DNA from: Theobroma cacao
Taxonomy: Eukaryota > Streptophyta > Magnoliopsida > Malvales > Malvaceae
Direction of reading: 5' to 3'
Assembly (NCBI RefSeq): GCF_000208745.1
Contig: NC_030856.1
Span: 19,195,834 to 19,259,833, forward strand
DNA length: 64,000 nucleotides
Shown: positions 11,703-25,500 of the stretch, piece after piece
Layout of the letters: each line of letters begins with the position of its first letter
How positions within the stretch are numbered: the first letter of the stretch is position 1
Position numbers and translations under genes: made by a program
Notes under the pieces: model-generated
The model's database searches: none
Told to the model about the DNA's origin: nothing
Seen by the model: the letters and a program-made list of their open reading frames with translations, nothing else

Positions 11703-13860
11703 TGGTCTATGAATTGATTATAAATTAATTGATTAAAATTTATATTAATCAATGAAGTCATTAATGAATTCCATTGCCAACTGTTGGCTCCATAAGTTTT
11801 TTATGATAATAAAACATTCCCACTCATTAATGTCTAACTATACTACTTGAATGTGCAGGATGAAATATATGTCAATGATAAATTAATCACTGAAAAGCAA
11901 ATATCAGAACTCATAAGAATAAAGGAGTTTCAAATGAGCCACAAACAAAAACTTCTTAGTCGGATAACCATGGGAGTTAGTCAACTAAAGTCCAAAAGTG
12001 AAATTAACTACTTCAATGATAGTAAGCTCTTAATTGATTAAAGTCTTACTTAACCGATTAATGAAATAAAGCAAATTGTGAGACAAAGAAGACTTAATCG
12101 ACTAAGAAGTATGGTTAGCCAACTACAAGCTCACGATAAAAAATTTAATTGCGAGACAAAGAAGACTTAGTCGACTAAGAAGTATTGTTAGCCCATTAAG
12201 AGCTCATTGCTAGAAAATTTGATTATAGGACAGAGAAGACTTAATCGACTAAAAGCATGGTTAGTCAACTAAAGCACACTGTCTGAAAATTTGAATTTGA
12301 ATGCTTGAAGAGAGACTAACAGCTAGAATTGACTCTAAACTATTTCCAACGATCTGAAGCTATAAACATCCATCAGAGTTGGTTTTTCAAGTATAAAAGA
12401 AATCCCCAATAACTACAATGAAGATTAGATATTTTCAAGATCCAAAAGAGCTCAAAAATAGCAAAAATTCTCTTAAATCTTCTTGCTTTTCACTTTAATC
12501 TTTGTAATAAAGTTTAACACTTCATCTTGTACCATTCAAATTAGGTTAGTGATTATAGGTACCCTTTTATGTCTGTTCTCCTTGATTTTTTAGAGTGTGG
12601 GAGTCATTTTAAGGGGATTAATCAAGTTTGCGTTACCTTGATTAGTTTTATAGGTTCTAACTCAGCCTAAGAAAGGTTAGATTTTGGTTTTGGTTGATCC
12701 CAGGAAAAATCATTGTTAAAGGTTGTGGCTAAGACTATGAAAGCCATTGTAAAAGCTTGGTGGAAGCTTGGGAATTCCATTGTTTATAGTGATTTTGTTT
12801 AAAAACCTTTGATTGGAAGATTAAGGTAGTAGATGTAGGTCAAAGAGACCTAACCACTATAAATCTTTGTGCATTGTTTACCCTTTTTTATTTTTCATTT
12901 CATCCTTCTTTAAATCATTCTTTCATCTGGCATTTAACTTCTCATCATTGACCTTTAACTAGCTCCCAATTAGAAGTCAAGTTTAGTGACATTCACAAAG
13001 TACTATTCACCCCCCCTTTGGCACACTTCTTTGGGACCAACACCAACATGTTAAGAACCTAATGGATCACACATAATGATTGCATTTGAATTAAATTGGG
13101 AGAGTGGTGATTTAAGTTAGACTTAAATCACATGCTAGGTAATTAACTTCTATAAACTTAATTAAAATAGTTTAATTAAGTTTTAGAAATAATTATAAAT
13201 AGTTATAATTATAAGGCCTTGATTGTAAAATATAAAAGAAATTAATTTTGATTTTAATTTCCAAAGACTTAATTAAAAGAGTTTAATTAAGTAATGGACC
13301 CAATATTATAATGTGTTATAATATTAAGGGCTTAATTGCAAAATCGAAGTTATTTTAACCTAACTATATAAGTGACATATTAACTATTTACCATATGAGA
13401 GTTTTTCACAATTGAAGAAAACCTAGTTTTTGACAAATAAAGAAAAACATTGTCTCTCTTTGCTACCACTCCCTTTGTGTGAAAGAGAAAATTGCTTATG
13501 AAGTAATTTTCAAGAGAGGTTCAGCTAAAATTGTGAAAAAGAATAAAAAGACAATTATTGTCCTCTTTGCTAGCACAAAGTATAGTTAAAAACTCCCTCT
13601 TTTGTTGAAGGTTTAGGTGCAATCGTGTGTACTACTGTTGGAGGCCAAGCACTTGATTAGCTAGGATTTTTGCACTTTGTGGTGTTCGCGGGATTAGTTC
13701 AAAAAGTGCCATTAAGATTATGAAATTACTTGGCATGGTAACTTTCTGAATAATAATTTATTTTGTACTTTTATGTGTTAAATATCACAAAGGTGATCCA
13801 TGGTTGGAGGCATGTTTTGATTGTTTAGTTCTAAAGTTTTAATTTTCTTTCCGCTGCATA
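11703..13860 (+). repeat. Copia LTR interrupted by a nested solo LTR (copy I)
   Basis: Left part 11703-11781 and right part 13048-13860 join across the nested LTR at 11782-13042. The joined sequence has AT-rich 'attaattgattaaaatt' text, 'aacctaatggatcacac', 'ttaattaagt' repeats and the ending 'tttctttccgctgca', features I associate with another plant copia LTR class. Exact ends and TSD could not be fixed. It truncates the copia RT relic. Confidence 0.5.
11782..13042 (+). repeat. Solo copia LTR with perfect TSD (copy H)
   Basis: This 1261 bp LTR starts TGTTGGCTCC and ends GGGACCAACA, so TGTTGG and CCAACA are its inverted ends. The flanks CCAAC (11777-11781) and CCAAC (13043-13047) are a perfect 5 bp TSD. 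It contains degenerate 'cttaatcgactaagaagtatggttag' repeats (about 12090-12270) and the TTCACCCCCCCTTTGGC ending of SIRE-type LTRs. There is no internal domain, so it is a solo LTR formed by LTR-LTR recombination. Confidence 0.9.
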
Positions 13861-14148
13861 TTTGAGCATGTCGTCCACAGCCAAACCCATCGGTTTCTCT
13901 TTTAATGCCCAAGTTTGCCATAATGATGACGAATGTCCTTCTTTTTGTCTTTTTGACACCTCTCTTAGGTTCAGTGCCTTTTTATTTTGGGTTGTTACTT
14001 TTTCCCCTTTTGGGCATTTTTTTTTATTTTCTTCGTTTGAGCCTTTGAAGAAGAAAGAAGAAGTAGAGCTCTTGTTTCACTTTTGATGGACTTCTCTGTC
14101 TTATTTTGCATGTTCACAAGTTTATAGAGAGTAGCTTTTAAATGATTC
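13861..14148. other. No feature recognised
   Basis: About 290 bp between a copia LTR and a copia gag relic. It contains a T-rich tract and a 74-codon open frame with no recognisable domain. It may be part of the disrupted copia leader, but the sequence does not show this. Confidence 0.4.
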
Positions 14149-14485
14149 ATTTGGAAGTTCAACACAAACTAACTGAAGATGTCAAGAAGAGATTGTAGAA
14201 CTAAGTCAATATTCAACTCATGATCCTTCACCAGTCTTAATTATCCAAGCCTCTCAATAAGTCTAATCATATTTAGTACATGAGGTCTGACAAAACTCCC
14301 TTATACCATTTTGCATTGAAGTAATTTCGTAGAGATCTCATATCTCTTAGTGAACCCCTCCTTATCGAACAATTCTCTAAGGTGATGAATCATGGATTAG
14401 ACATCCATTTGCTTATGCTATTTTTGGAGATCCGGGGTCATACTGGCTTGCATCACGCATGTTGCCTGATCATTGTCATCTTTAT
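14149..14485 (-). pseudogene. Copia gag (UBN2-type) relic
   Basis: Read on the minus strand, pieces in more than one frame give 'NAKWYKGVLSDLMY', 'LLRGLDN', 'ILT-FYNLFLTSS' and similar text. These match the order of a copia gag domain: LLQCKM, HVLNMI-LIERL, LGLVMDHELNIDLVLQSLP, FVLNF. Many stops and frameshifts are present. It is cut at 14486 by a plus-strand gypsy LTR. Confidence 0.55.
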
Positions 14486-15597
14486 TGTAGTATCTCGTAT
14501 TTTTATAAGGTGGCTAATAAAGTTTACGGATGTCAATCGAGGTTAATTACCGAGTTAAAAAGTGTAATTCAGAAGTGAACCTATGAAATCTCAATCTCCA
14601 TAGACACATAACTAAAAGTAGACTCGAAAATGCGAACCAGGGGTAATTTCGTAATTTCACTTGGTGAGCTTCTACGAGTGGGTTTTTTTTTTTTTTGCTA
14701 TTAAGGTCTAAATAGGCCTAAGGAATGAATAAATGATGTTTATGATGGTAAATAAATGAAAAAGGTGAAAATAATGATCATTTCCATAATAGGGGCAAAA
14801 TGGTCATTTTGCATCTGGGGTCTAAATTTTTAAGTTTCGTGAACCCGAGTACCTTTAAAGTATTATGGACTTTGTTTCGGTGTCAAAAGAGCAACAAGAT
14901 TGCACAAAGGATGGGAGGAAGACAAAGCCACCATGTTAAGGGCATTTTGGTAATTTCGGTGGAAATTTGGATTAACTTGAAGTATAAATATCTTTCTTCC
15001 AGTAGCTTTTCACATTTTTCCAGTAGCTTCTTCTTTTTCTTCCTTCTTCCTTCTCACGTTTCTTTATCCTCCATGGGAGTTCTCTTCAAGCTTCCATAAC
15101 TTTCTCTCTCTAGCTCCAAATTTCATGATTTTGTGCACCCTTTCATAGAACTTTTGTGCTCTTTCACTCTCTCACTTTAAAACCCTTAAAAAGTCCTTGT
15201 TCAGCACTTTCTCTCACTAGTTGGAGGTTTTAGAGAGAGAAAGAGAGATTTTCCACATTTATTTGGAAGCTATGGGAAGAAAATTCAACTACAAAGAAAC
15301 CCTAAGGTGAATGATGAACTAGGCTTGGTTTTAAGTTGTTGATAATGGCTAGTAATTGGGATTATGAGCAATTTTATTGTTGAGTTGTTTGTTCTTTTTT
15401 AGTGTGATTAGAGTAGTGCAAGGAATAGCCATTTGATATAGTTGGAAGCTAGTTAGGAATAACTAGTAGAACTTGATTAGGAAAGAGCTTTTAGAATGAT
15501 ATTGATGCCAATTTGGGTTGGTTGTGATGTTGTGTGTGTATAGGTTCCAACAATGCCTCACCTGCCCATTTGAACCATTAGTGGTGGATCCTTAAGC
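14486..15597 (+). repeat. Truncated type-III gypsy LTR (copy J)
   Basis: It starts TGTAGTATCTCGTA and follows copy G in order: 'aggggcaaaatggtcattttg', 'ttttagagagagaaag', 'aggttccaacaatgcc'. It ends at about 15590-15600, where the minus-strand gag/pol frame of a Tat/Athila element begins. About half of the LTR is present. The flank before it is TTTAT; no partner TSD can be seen because the right end is lost. Confidence 0.65.
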
Positions 15598-17227
15598 ATT
15601 GGTGGAAGCTTATTCAGGATTATAGCACTACACTCCTCAGTAAGTGCAATTCTCTCAAAATCTTACAATTTCCTCTTTTTGGTCAGGATATCTTTCAAGA
15701 ATTTAAGATAACTTGGCATTTGTTCTAAAGCTTTAGCAAAAGGAATATTAATGTGCAGCTTTTTAAATACCTCAAGAAATCTTTGAAATTGTTTGTCAAG
15801 TTTTTTCTTTTGAAAACGTTAAGGAAAAGGTGGTGGAGGTGTGGGAGACGATTTTAATTGTGATTTTTCAACAAATTTTTCAACCATAATTTCTTTTTCA
15901 ACAGTGTTTTCAATTTTTTCTCTTCAGATTGAATTGAAATCTTAGAATTTAAAGCTTTATTACTTACCTCTTTTCCATTATGGAGAGTGATTGCCATATA
16001 ATGTTCCTTACCTTCACTTCTTGGGTTGGGTTCAATCTCATTTGGTAAGGTACCATGAGGTCTAGTATTTAAAGCACTGGCAAGTTGGCCCACTTGTCTC
16101 AAGATTTCTAATTGAAGCTGCTTGATTTTGAATGGAGGTATTGACCCTTGTCATAAATGTATTAGCTTTTGTTATGAACTGCATGAACATATCCTCCATT
16201 GAAAGCTTTTTCTCAGGCATATAGGCTCTAGATGGAAATCTAGGAGGAAAGTTTGACTTAGCTGCTGATGAGGACCGTTGGTTGTTATTCCATGAAAAAT
16301 TAGGATGATTCCTTCAACCAGTATTATAAGTGTTGGAATAGGGATTGTTCTATTGTCTATTTCCAACAAATTGACAAGACTTAGAACAAATGGGACAATT
16401 GTCATTGGAATGTCTTTCCCCACAAAATTCACATGTCATAAAGGAGTTCTGAATGGCATTAACACTCAGTTTATCTATTTTTTTTGCGAGAGAAGCCAAT
16501 TGTCCAAAAACAGTGTTTATCACGTCTAATTCATAAATTCCAGCAATTTTTCTTATACCTAATCTTTCAAATGGCCATTGATAATTATTAGAAGCTATTT
16601 CTTCAAGCAAATCATAAGCCTCATCAATGGATTTACTCATGAGTGCATCTCTAGTGGCAGCATCCATGGTAGTCCTAAAAGTTCCCAGCAAACCATTATA
16701 AAAAGTCTGAACTTGTAGCCACTTAGGTAATCCATGGTGAGGATACCTTCTTATCAAATCCTTATACCTCTCCCAAGCCTCATATAGTGATTCAGAATCA
16801 AATTGTATGAAAGAAGTGATATCATTCCACATCTTTGCTGACTTTGCAGGTGGGAAAAATTTTGCTAAAAATTTTTTTAGCCAAATCATCCCAAGTATTA
16901 CTGGAACCCGTAGGAAGCGAATTTAACCAACTCTTTGCCTTATCTCTCAATGAAAAAGGGGAAAGCCTTAATCTTATGGCATCATCAGTAACACCATTAG
17001 CCTTGAATGTATTGTAGATTTCTAGAAAATTTATAATATAAACATTCAGATCATCATTAGGAAAACCCAAACTGAACAACAGTTTGAATTATCTAAATGA
17101 TTGATGGCTTAATTTCAAAGTTATTGGCTTGAATATGAGGTCTTCGGATACTAGAATGTAGATTTTGTGCTTGTGGGACTACATAATCCCTATAAGGCTT
17201 GGTCTCTTCCTCTTCTTGATCAGCCAT
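15598..17227 (-). pseudogene. Gag (to pol start) of Tat/Athila-type gypsy element
   Basis: The start is ATG at 17227, giving MADQEEEETKPYRDYV. A stop soon follows, and the conserved gag resumes in another frame at about 17079 with FKANGVTDDAIRLRL, SLRDKAKSWLNSLP and TWDDLAKKI. The next piece (16889-16350) has FAKFFPPAKSAKMWND, ESLYEAWERYKDLIRRYP, WLQVQTFYNGL and a zinc-knuckle-like CEFCGERHSNDNCP. Further down are GQLASALNTRPHGTLPNE and ITLHNGKEV, then the pol start EECSAIILNKLP at 15598. This order is that of Tat/Athila gag. At least three frameshifts or stops break it, and the frame ends against LTR copy J. Confidence 0.85.
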
Positions 17228-17436
17228 TGTTTTACTAAGAGCATAAACTTTTTTATTTTTCCTCCAAAGTCTTTGAAAAGTTTTTTATGATTTTTGGATC
17301 AAAAGGAACAATTTCCAACTTTCGGGCTCTTCGCATACAATGACCAAAAGTACCTAAAAATTAAATGAAAGAAAAGTCTAGATTAAAATTAAGAATGCTT
17401 AGTATTAATATTATCAAAAAAGAACTAAAAATCAAT

Positions 17437-17454
17437 TCCCCGACAATGTCGCCA
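17437..17454 (-). other. tRNA primer-binding site of the Tat/Athila element
   Basis: On the minus strand the sequence reads TGGCGACATTGTCGGGGA. It is one or two bases from the TGGCGCCGTTGTCGGGGA site used by Tat/Athila elements (known for this clade, usually attributed to tRNA-Asp or tRNA-Arg). It lies between the LTR end (17464) and the gag start (17227), in the right order. Confidence 0.8.
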
Positions 17455-17463
17455 GAAACTCGT

Positions 17464-18617
17464 TGTTCAATTTTCTACCCAAGCAAGCATACGTATCAAA
17501 AAGAAAATATAATAATGAGTAAAGTATCGTTCCCATAGAGAATTGTTTTAATTCCTATTGTTAAGTACTAAAATTGAGACATCTTAATCTTATCCAAACA
17601 ATTAAAAATATAATTAAAACAAATAAACTAATAAACTAAAAATAAAACTAATCTAAAATATATTAGCAAATTTACTTTATTAAATTCGAGTTACTGCCAG
17701 ACCTAAGATTATGATATCCATCAACTTCATCAGAATATTGTCGCTCTCTCTTTCTTTTTTAACTCAGTTTAATGGATTAAATTGCTAACCTAGAGTTCTA
17801 AATTATATACAAGTCTCTATCGAGTTTCTCATAAAAATACATCTCTCAATTAATTTACTATATGTCTATGCAAATTATATTGAAGAAAGATTCATTACGT
17901 TTGTGTTCTAATTTTGGCTACATATGGCTTACAGGTGTATGCCAACCTTATATGCAAATCAAACCACCTAATCAACTAAGTGCATTCGATCATACACTAT
18001 TCTATTATAGATCTACTTGAATCTCCTTCGTCAAGGTTTAACCAAGGTTTCCATTTCAATCTATTTGGTGGCTAGTTAACTAGAAGCATTAAGAACAGAA
18101 TGGAATAAACAACTTAAATTCATCAAACATAAGAAAAAGAGACATAAATAATTTAGACTACATATTGAGTTCAATCCTAATCTTAGATTAACAATTTAGT
18201 TCCCCATCAAGTCACACATCATCATTGAATAAAGTTTAAACATTCAAATCTAATTAAGAAAAATTAGAAAATAACAAAAAGATAAAAAAACACAAAAATT
18301 ATATTCTTGATCTCCAAAACTCCTTGACTCCTTCAAATTCTTCTTAGCTTGAATAACTTTGTGGCTTGACTCTCAGCTATCAATATGGTGTTTCGTTCTT
18401 CTCTGTTCTCTCTACTCTGAAAAATTATTTTTATAGTGCTTTGAAGTTTGGCCAAGTTGGGTGAAAAAAAAAGTCAATTGCTAAGAATGACATGATTAGA
18501 GAATCAACACAGCAGAATAAAAAAATTGAAATAAAATAAAAAACCATGCCTCCTACCTTTGGATCACATTGGTTGTTTAATGCAAAGTTCAGCACCACAT
18601 AAAATCGAAAACAATTT
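17464..18617 (-). repeat. 5' LTR (partial) of the Tat/Athila element (copy N)
   Basis: On the minus strand the LTR ends ...TTGAACA, followed by ACGAGTTTC and the primer-binding site. Its first 200 bp on the plus strand ('gagtaaagtatcgttcccatagag', 'aagtactaaaatt') recur at 33400-33540 in another LTR of this type. The LTR start is not seen: copy K begins at 18618, so K either inserted into it or truncated it. Confidence 0.65.
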
Positions 18618-20534
18618 TGTCATGACCCAAATTCTGGGCCATGACCGGCGCATGGACTTAATGGACATAGCCCACTAAGCCCAAGCAAGCCTATCTATGT
18701 AATTCTATTCATCGATTTCATCATTTGTACCTAAAATCGTATTTCGTCATTTTTATCAACAAGTATTTCAATACTATACTATAGAAACCATATATTCACA
18801 TTCATATGATTCAAAATAATGTCATCCATGCCATCTCTTGCTGGCAACATTAATCAACACAAACGTCTATGGCTTAAGATATATATATATATGTATCTTA
18901 AGAATTTACATCAAGGTACGTATGTTCAATCGAAAGGACTCTCGACTTCCAGCGGAGCGACCATAATGAAGGTGTAGCTAATGAATGCCATTGATACCTA
19001 TCAAGAGTGAATGCAAGTGGATGCCTTAGTCTCGGCCCCAACTATCAACGGATTTGAAACATGAATTTGAAAAAGATGAGTAGAAACTCAATGAGTGAAC
19101 ATAAGAAGGGAACAAGCAAACGACACGGAAAGATTTTGAAAACATGATGCACTTGTTTCAAAAATAATGCAATTGATTTAATTTCTTACTAAAAACCCCT
19201 CATTTTAAACTTTGATTAATAATCTCATAGTGTTACAAAAATTGATGATCAATCCATAAAGTTAAATGGGTGAAAAATATGTCAGAATCAAGCAAGGTAG
19301 CAAGCATGACAACAAGTTTCTCGCTGTAGTGAGAAACAGTCTCAGTCTGCATATCTTACGATTTTTCAAGCATATCTTCCACTATAGATGTCCAATTGAC
19401 CTGATTTTTGGACCATTAGAAAGATAAGAGGCTGGGATACAACTTTGATGTTTCACTTTGCCTAATTCTGACTGGAAGGTGGTCAAAGTCATTGTCAAAG
19501 TGGGAGCACTGTACCAAAATTTTGGAACCACTCGAGAGTTTCTCACTGCAGTGAGATTCATTTTCGTTGCAGAGAGAATCTGCAGAAAATTTCTCGCTAC
19601 AGCGAGAATCAGGCTAGTGTAACCCCTTCCAACCCAAGAGTTTCTCATTACAACGAGAATGAATCTCGCTGCAGCGAAAAACAGAGCAATTTTGTTAAAA
19701 GGGGTCTTATTACATCAAAAGCCATTTTCTTGCTGAAATGAAAAGCAATTTGGGAGCAATTAACAATGCCAACATACAACACAATTACAAATATTTTCAT
19801 AAACTTTCTATGACATATATATATATATATATATATATATACATTATCATGCATACCATCCCAACACACTCCGCTCATGTGCACTCCCTACTCGCACATA
19901 GTTGGGTCATCATCAGCTCATGTGCACTCCCACACCGCATATAGCTGGGTCATCATCAGCTCATGTGCACTCCCACACGCACATAGCGAGCTCATCATTA
20001 TCACATAAAAAGGAACCTCCAATGCATTATATACATATCAATAAAATGTGATAATGCGTGAACCATTTATATGGCACATTTTCAAAAGATAGAAACATTT
20101 CACCAAAGGCTTGTTCCCTAGGTATATTTTTTTAAGCAAAAACAAATGAACTTTCAAATGATTCATTTAAACATGTAAGCACTTCTTGAAACATTTTGAA
20201 ATGCAAGTTCACTCACCGATATTTGTAAAATCTTTACCCAACTCTAACTTCCTCTAATGGTCTAAATGGGGCTGTGGGGCTTCATTGGAACCTATCATCA
20301 GAATAGCATCACAATTAACTCAATTCACATAACTATAAATTCTAAAAGCTATCTCCCAACTACAAAACACTCACAAGTCTAATCACTAGTCATTCTCAAC
20401 ACTTAAAATCAACTCTAATTCACTACACACCTTGGTAGCTTGTAATTAAATTCCTTTCCAAGAATTTTCAAGTTATTGTAGAAACTCTCTTTTTCTCTCT
20501 CTAAAACACCTAACTAGTGAAAGAAAGTATAGGG
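18618..20534 (-). repeat. Type-III gypsy LTR, 3' part (copy K)
   Basis: The reverse complement matches copy G from about 9285 to its end: plus-strand TGTCATGACCC at 18618 equals the G terminus GGGCTATGACA. Short direct repeats around 'tttctcgctgcagtgag' (about 19318-19680) and 'gtgcactcccacacgcacatag' (about 19877-19985) occur inside. The LTR start is missing, and the sequence passes into a different LTR at about 20535 (shared GGTAA). Confidence 0.7.
19815..19841. repeat. (AT)n microsatellite
   Basis: About 13 AT units inside LTR copy K. Confidence 0.9.
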
Positions 20535-22588
20535 TAGGTAATCGTAGTAATCAACTCACGGACCCATTTCCACGTAATAACATTCGGGAGGTCCTCCTCC
20601 ACCGGATTTCCACAGCCATGGCAATCTCGACGATGTTGGCCAACATCGGAGAAATTAGGTGGTTGCAACCACATACAACAACTTGTGGCCTAGCCACATA
20701 TATACATGACAGACTGTGGCCCCAGCCATGTCTAATAGCCCGTTGGTGACCCAAAGATTCTGTAACTAGAGCTCACTTTTGCACAAGGGTCACATTATCC
20801 CGATGTGACATTCGACCTACTCTCGAATCTCTCGATTTGACAAAACCATTTAAAAGCAAGTTAGGTTTTCAAAAGCTCATTTTAAAAATATTTCCATAAT
20901 ACTAATCATGGTGGCATGATAAATTTCGTTTGTAAGACTTTATAATGTAAAACCTTTGCATTCAGTTTAATTATCAAATCAGCATAGTGAATATGTAATT
21001 TATTCATGAATGCATATCACACAAACAATAAGACACATTTTGACATAAACCATGTTAAAGACCTTGTTTCCTAATTTCTAAAACTCTTTACATATGTAGT
21101 TAATATATACATATATACAAAACCTTTCTCAAAGCGTGGCATTCACAAGCCTAACATTCTACCAACTCATGCTATCCACAAATTGCGTTTAAAGCAAAGC
21201 AGCATGTTTATTAATCGTATATCGATATATAGTTATGGAAATTTGAAATAGACACTCTCTACTCACCTTACAATAATGGGACACTACATCGCTATCGATT
21301 TGGGTGCGTATCTAGCTAATTCTACTGGCCGGTCACCCTTTATCTCCTCCGGTACAGCACCATGGCAAACCTTCCTCATTTACACACTTCCTAGCAACAA
21401 TTCACACTCAATATACTTAATTATTCACATGTACAACAACACTTCAATCAATGAATCCTTAACCCAATTTCATATTTTTCATCAACATTATTCAAAATCA
21501 ATTAACATGCAATCCACATACTTTCAACCGACCATAGCCAACACAACATAATGTACTCACATTGCATGCTCACCTTTCGGAATTCCACATATAGTTCACA
21601 ATTTCCTCACATCTTTGGTCACCATTATTGCCACAAGCATAAGCAATTAATACATATCTCATTTCTCCTTTCTACTTGTGATTTCGAAATTAAAACACTT
21701 ACCCATTACTTATCTAGCTCAAAATCACCACGTATTCCAAGTTCCACCAACATGCATGCATCCAGTTCTTGAATCCTTGAAGATTCTTGCTACCATAAAT
21801 AAAATCCCACATTATAATCGGTTCACAAGGCATGCATTCAAACAAAATGATAATTTTTACCTTCCTTACCTTGGAATCTCTACGCTGAACCACCAATGTC
21901 GACTTTAGCTCCAACAATGGCATGTGTGGGGTAAGAAAACCTCTCAGTTTTTCTCCAACTCCTCCAAAGCCGAACCTCCCTTTTTGTTTTTCTTCTTTCT
22001 TCCTTCTCTTTTATCTTTACTTCTTTCTCCTTTCTTCTTTTCTCTTTTTGCTTCCAAGCCGATTCTTTCTTTTTTCTTCAAAGGTTCGATTTTTCCAAGC
22101 CTTTTCCTGACATTTCATTTCCTTATTTCTTCCTTATCTCCCATTGGACCAATTAATCCCCCACTCAAATTTCATGCACCAATTTCCTTCCTTATTCATT
22201 GGCTCATAATCTATCCTCATTTATCTTTCCATCTGCCACCTTCACTCTTGCATTCTTTCTTTCTTCATTCTTTATTGCATGCACCACCTTATTCCTCCAA
22301 TCATATTTCATGCATAACCTTAACCTTGTATTTTATTTAGTCACTCATTAAACCATTCTAGTCACATGCAACCCACATTTTCTTTCCTCATTTGGCCACC
22401 TAATGTACCAATCTCATTACATGCAAATAAACTTAGTCTTATTCTTCCTTTTACTTCACATGGTGGGGCTACCACATGTTCCCCACTAACTTTCTCCTTT
22501 TTGCATGCTATGATTTGCATATAATAGTATATTCGCATGCACATCTCATTATCCCACATAATTTAATTGTCCTTGGTTAGTTATTTTT
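20535..22588 (-). repeat. Type-II gypsy LTR, portion before nested insertion (copy L, part 1)
   Basis: It is collinear with 23463-26190 of copy M: the 'ggacccacttccacgtaataac' start, 'cttacaata.tgggacactac', the pyrimidine-rich block (21960-22090), and 'ccttggttag'. It is interrupted at 22588 by copy M and resumes at 26834. Its 3' 870 bp are missing at the border with copy K. ORFs such as the one near 21924-22340 are pyrimidine-rich artefacts. Confidence 0.7.
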
Positions 22589-25500
22589 TGTAACAATCGC
22601 TCCTCGATTGCTACCAGCGTCCGAGCCTTGCGGGAGAACCCTCCAAGTCCCAAACAAGCCTTAATTGAAATTCTTGTTATTACCTTATATTCATCCCACC
22701 AACTTATATAATCTCTTTGAATCGTATAACTCATTGTAATATGGTATTGAACAATAATCGTAATAAGTCAACTTAACCTTTATTTCACATAATTGCAAAA
22801 ATACATTAAAGTCTGTAATACCCAATTGTACATTTGCATTAACACTATTTACAACCAATTTATGTTATAAATGACTCGACCTCTAGCAGCGAAGTGACTC
22901 GAAATGAAGTGCTATGAGATGCCTTTACCTATCCGCAGTAGACAATATGTGCCGATGAACGCACGCTAGGTCGATCACTATCTGCAAAAGGGAGATAATG
23001 AGGTATGTCTCACATACTCAGTGCTCATCAGCTCCATGAGCAGGGCATAGATGGGAAACAAGAGTAAAGCAGATAATTTGATTAATAAAACAAAAATATA
23101 AGAGGATAATCTTATGAAACTAAATCACAAGTAGGGTATTTGTGCCTTGTAAAAATGATGCCATAAATCATAATGCAATACTTTCCTTCGTAATCAATGC
23201 CAAAAGTAAAGCGTAGTAAAAAAATTTTCAATGCTCGAAATCATCCTTTTCCTTTAAAAAGTAGAATAGTCGTATACATCACGTACGCTCCCAAAATGTG
23301 TGGCATGTAAAAATAACCGTGTACATTCACGTGTATCAACTAAATCAACTTATAAAGCACCGAAGGCTTGCAAGCAAGTAGAGGAGCTATGAAAAACATA
23401 AACTCTCCACCATGCAAAAGAGTACGAGTCTAAAACTCTCAAGGCTCTTGAGAGGTAACACAGTAATCACTCGTGGACCCACTTCCACGTAATAACAATC
23501 CGGGAGCCCCGCTCCACCGGATTCCCATAGCCATGGAAATCTAGACAATGTTGGCCGACATTAGAGAAATCAAGTGGTCACAACCATGTATATCAACGTC
23601 TAGCATAGCCACATATATCAACCCATGGCCTCGCCACATATATATCATAGACCGTGGCCCCAACCACATCTAACAGCCCGTCGGTGATCCATGGTTCTCT
23701 AGCTAGAGCTCACTTGTGCACAAGGGTCATATTATCCTGATGTGACATTCGGCCTACTCTCGACACTCTCGGTTTGTCGAAACCGTTTTCAAAACTAAAT
23801 CAAGTTTTTCAAGACTTTTGCTTTAAATCATTTGCAAACAAGGTTCGATAACCTTTCAAATTGCTTTCCACATTAAGAGGCATGGTGTAAACACTTGTAT
23901 AAAGATTGGACTAAAATCAGCTCTTGAAAGTTTGCATTTAAACCATTTTGACAAGTACATCTAACCATGCATATCACACAAAGATACAAGGCACAGATTT
24001 TTTATGCAAAACAGTGTGAAAAGGCTTGTTTCCCGACTTCTAAAACTCTTTACATATATGTATATATATCTTCTACACAAACAATTTCCAAATCAACTTG
24101 CATCCATAATTACCTATGGTTTCTACCAGCTCATGCTTTCCACAATAGTAGTGTATAAATCATTGTAAATCCATTTTAAATTTGCCTATTAAGGCTAACA
24201 ACTCATGCTATCAACAATTGCATTTAAAGAAAACTAGTAATGTTTATTGAATGTATAAAAATATATATAGTATAGATCTTTTGAAATAAACACCCCTTAC
24301 TCACCTTACAATAGCGGGACACTACGTCACTATCAGTTCGGGTGCGTCTCTAGTTAATGTTACTTGCAGGTCACCTGTCACCACCTCCGGTACGCTACCA
24401 CGGCAAACCTTCCTCACTTGTACACTACCTACCAGCAAGTTAACTCAATATATTTAGTGAATGTCACCACAAATTCATTCATATTTGTTGCCTTATGTAC
24501 CAAATTCTTAGTTTTATGCTTTTATATCACATCCCATTTTCTTTCTCATTCAAACATTAATCATCGTTTTAATAACTTACATCATGCTACCATTCTTTCT
24601 CACTTAACCTTTGCATATTCACATACATCTTGACATATTTTTGCCAAAGAAATTCATATCTTTTACTTGCGTAATCCTTTATATTATATGTATCGGCAAC
24701 TTATTTATACCATTAAGTGCCTATTTCAACTTTTCCAAGCAACTTTCATCCAAATCCATTTTATATTTTCATAATATTAACCACATATATGGCAGCAACA
24801 ATCATTCCAAATCTCACTCAATTATTTCCAAGTTTACATGCATAATTTTCTATCTAACTTTCAATGCTTTATTTCTCAATCCTCCATTCACATTATTCCT
24901 TTTTATTTCTTTCAAACAACATAACAAGCAAACTTAACATTTCCAACTAGCTCAACCATTTTAGATTCTTTCAACAACCATTATTCTTCACAATATGCCT
25001 TTCAAGATTCCAATCAACACAACAAAAGCCATTTTCTCAAGATTTCTCAACTATACTTAAAGCATTATTCATTTTTACCTTAAAGGTTGCTTGATCCGCA
25101 TATGCACTCCAACATTCCTCCAAAACACCGATCACCAAGCTACCAACATGATTCACAAATTAGTTCAGAAAAATCTTACCATCCATAAGGCTTAAAACAC
25201 ATTGTTATGCTTACTGTTTCTCTTGCACTTAAATCTATCATGCACCCATGGGTTTGATGGCTTCCATGTCACTAAATCTCCTCCAATCAAGCCAATCTTT
25301 GCTGCCACAAAACATTCCTTATTGTCACCAACTCATTTTCAAAGAACATTCAAACTAAAACCATAATCCTTACCTTGTTTCTCTTGTATCATGAAATCAA
25401 GCTTTACACCTCCATCAACACTCCATGGCTTGCCTCTTGAATGTTGAAGACTCTTTGGTTGATGGAATAGCACAAATCTACAAGATAAAGGATGGAAACC

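Noticed and set aside
12090..12270. CRISPR-like or satellite array ('cttaatcgactaagaagtatggttag')
   Set aside because: The few repeats are degenerate, uneven in spacing and inside a solo LTR; plant genomes have no CRISPR arrays.
21922..22340. 138-codon ORF rich in Phe, Ser and Leu resembling membrane segments
   Set aside because: A pyrimidine-rich LTR tract with no conserved counterpart in the same frame of the sister LTR at 25.5-26.0 kb.
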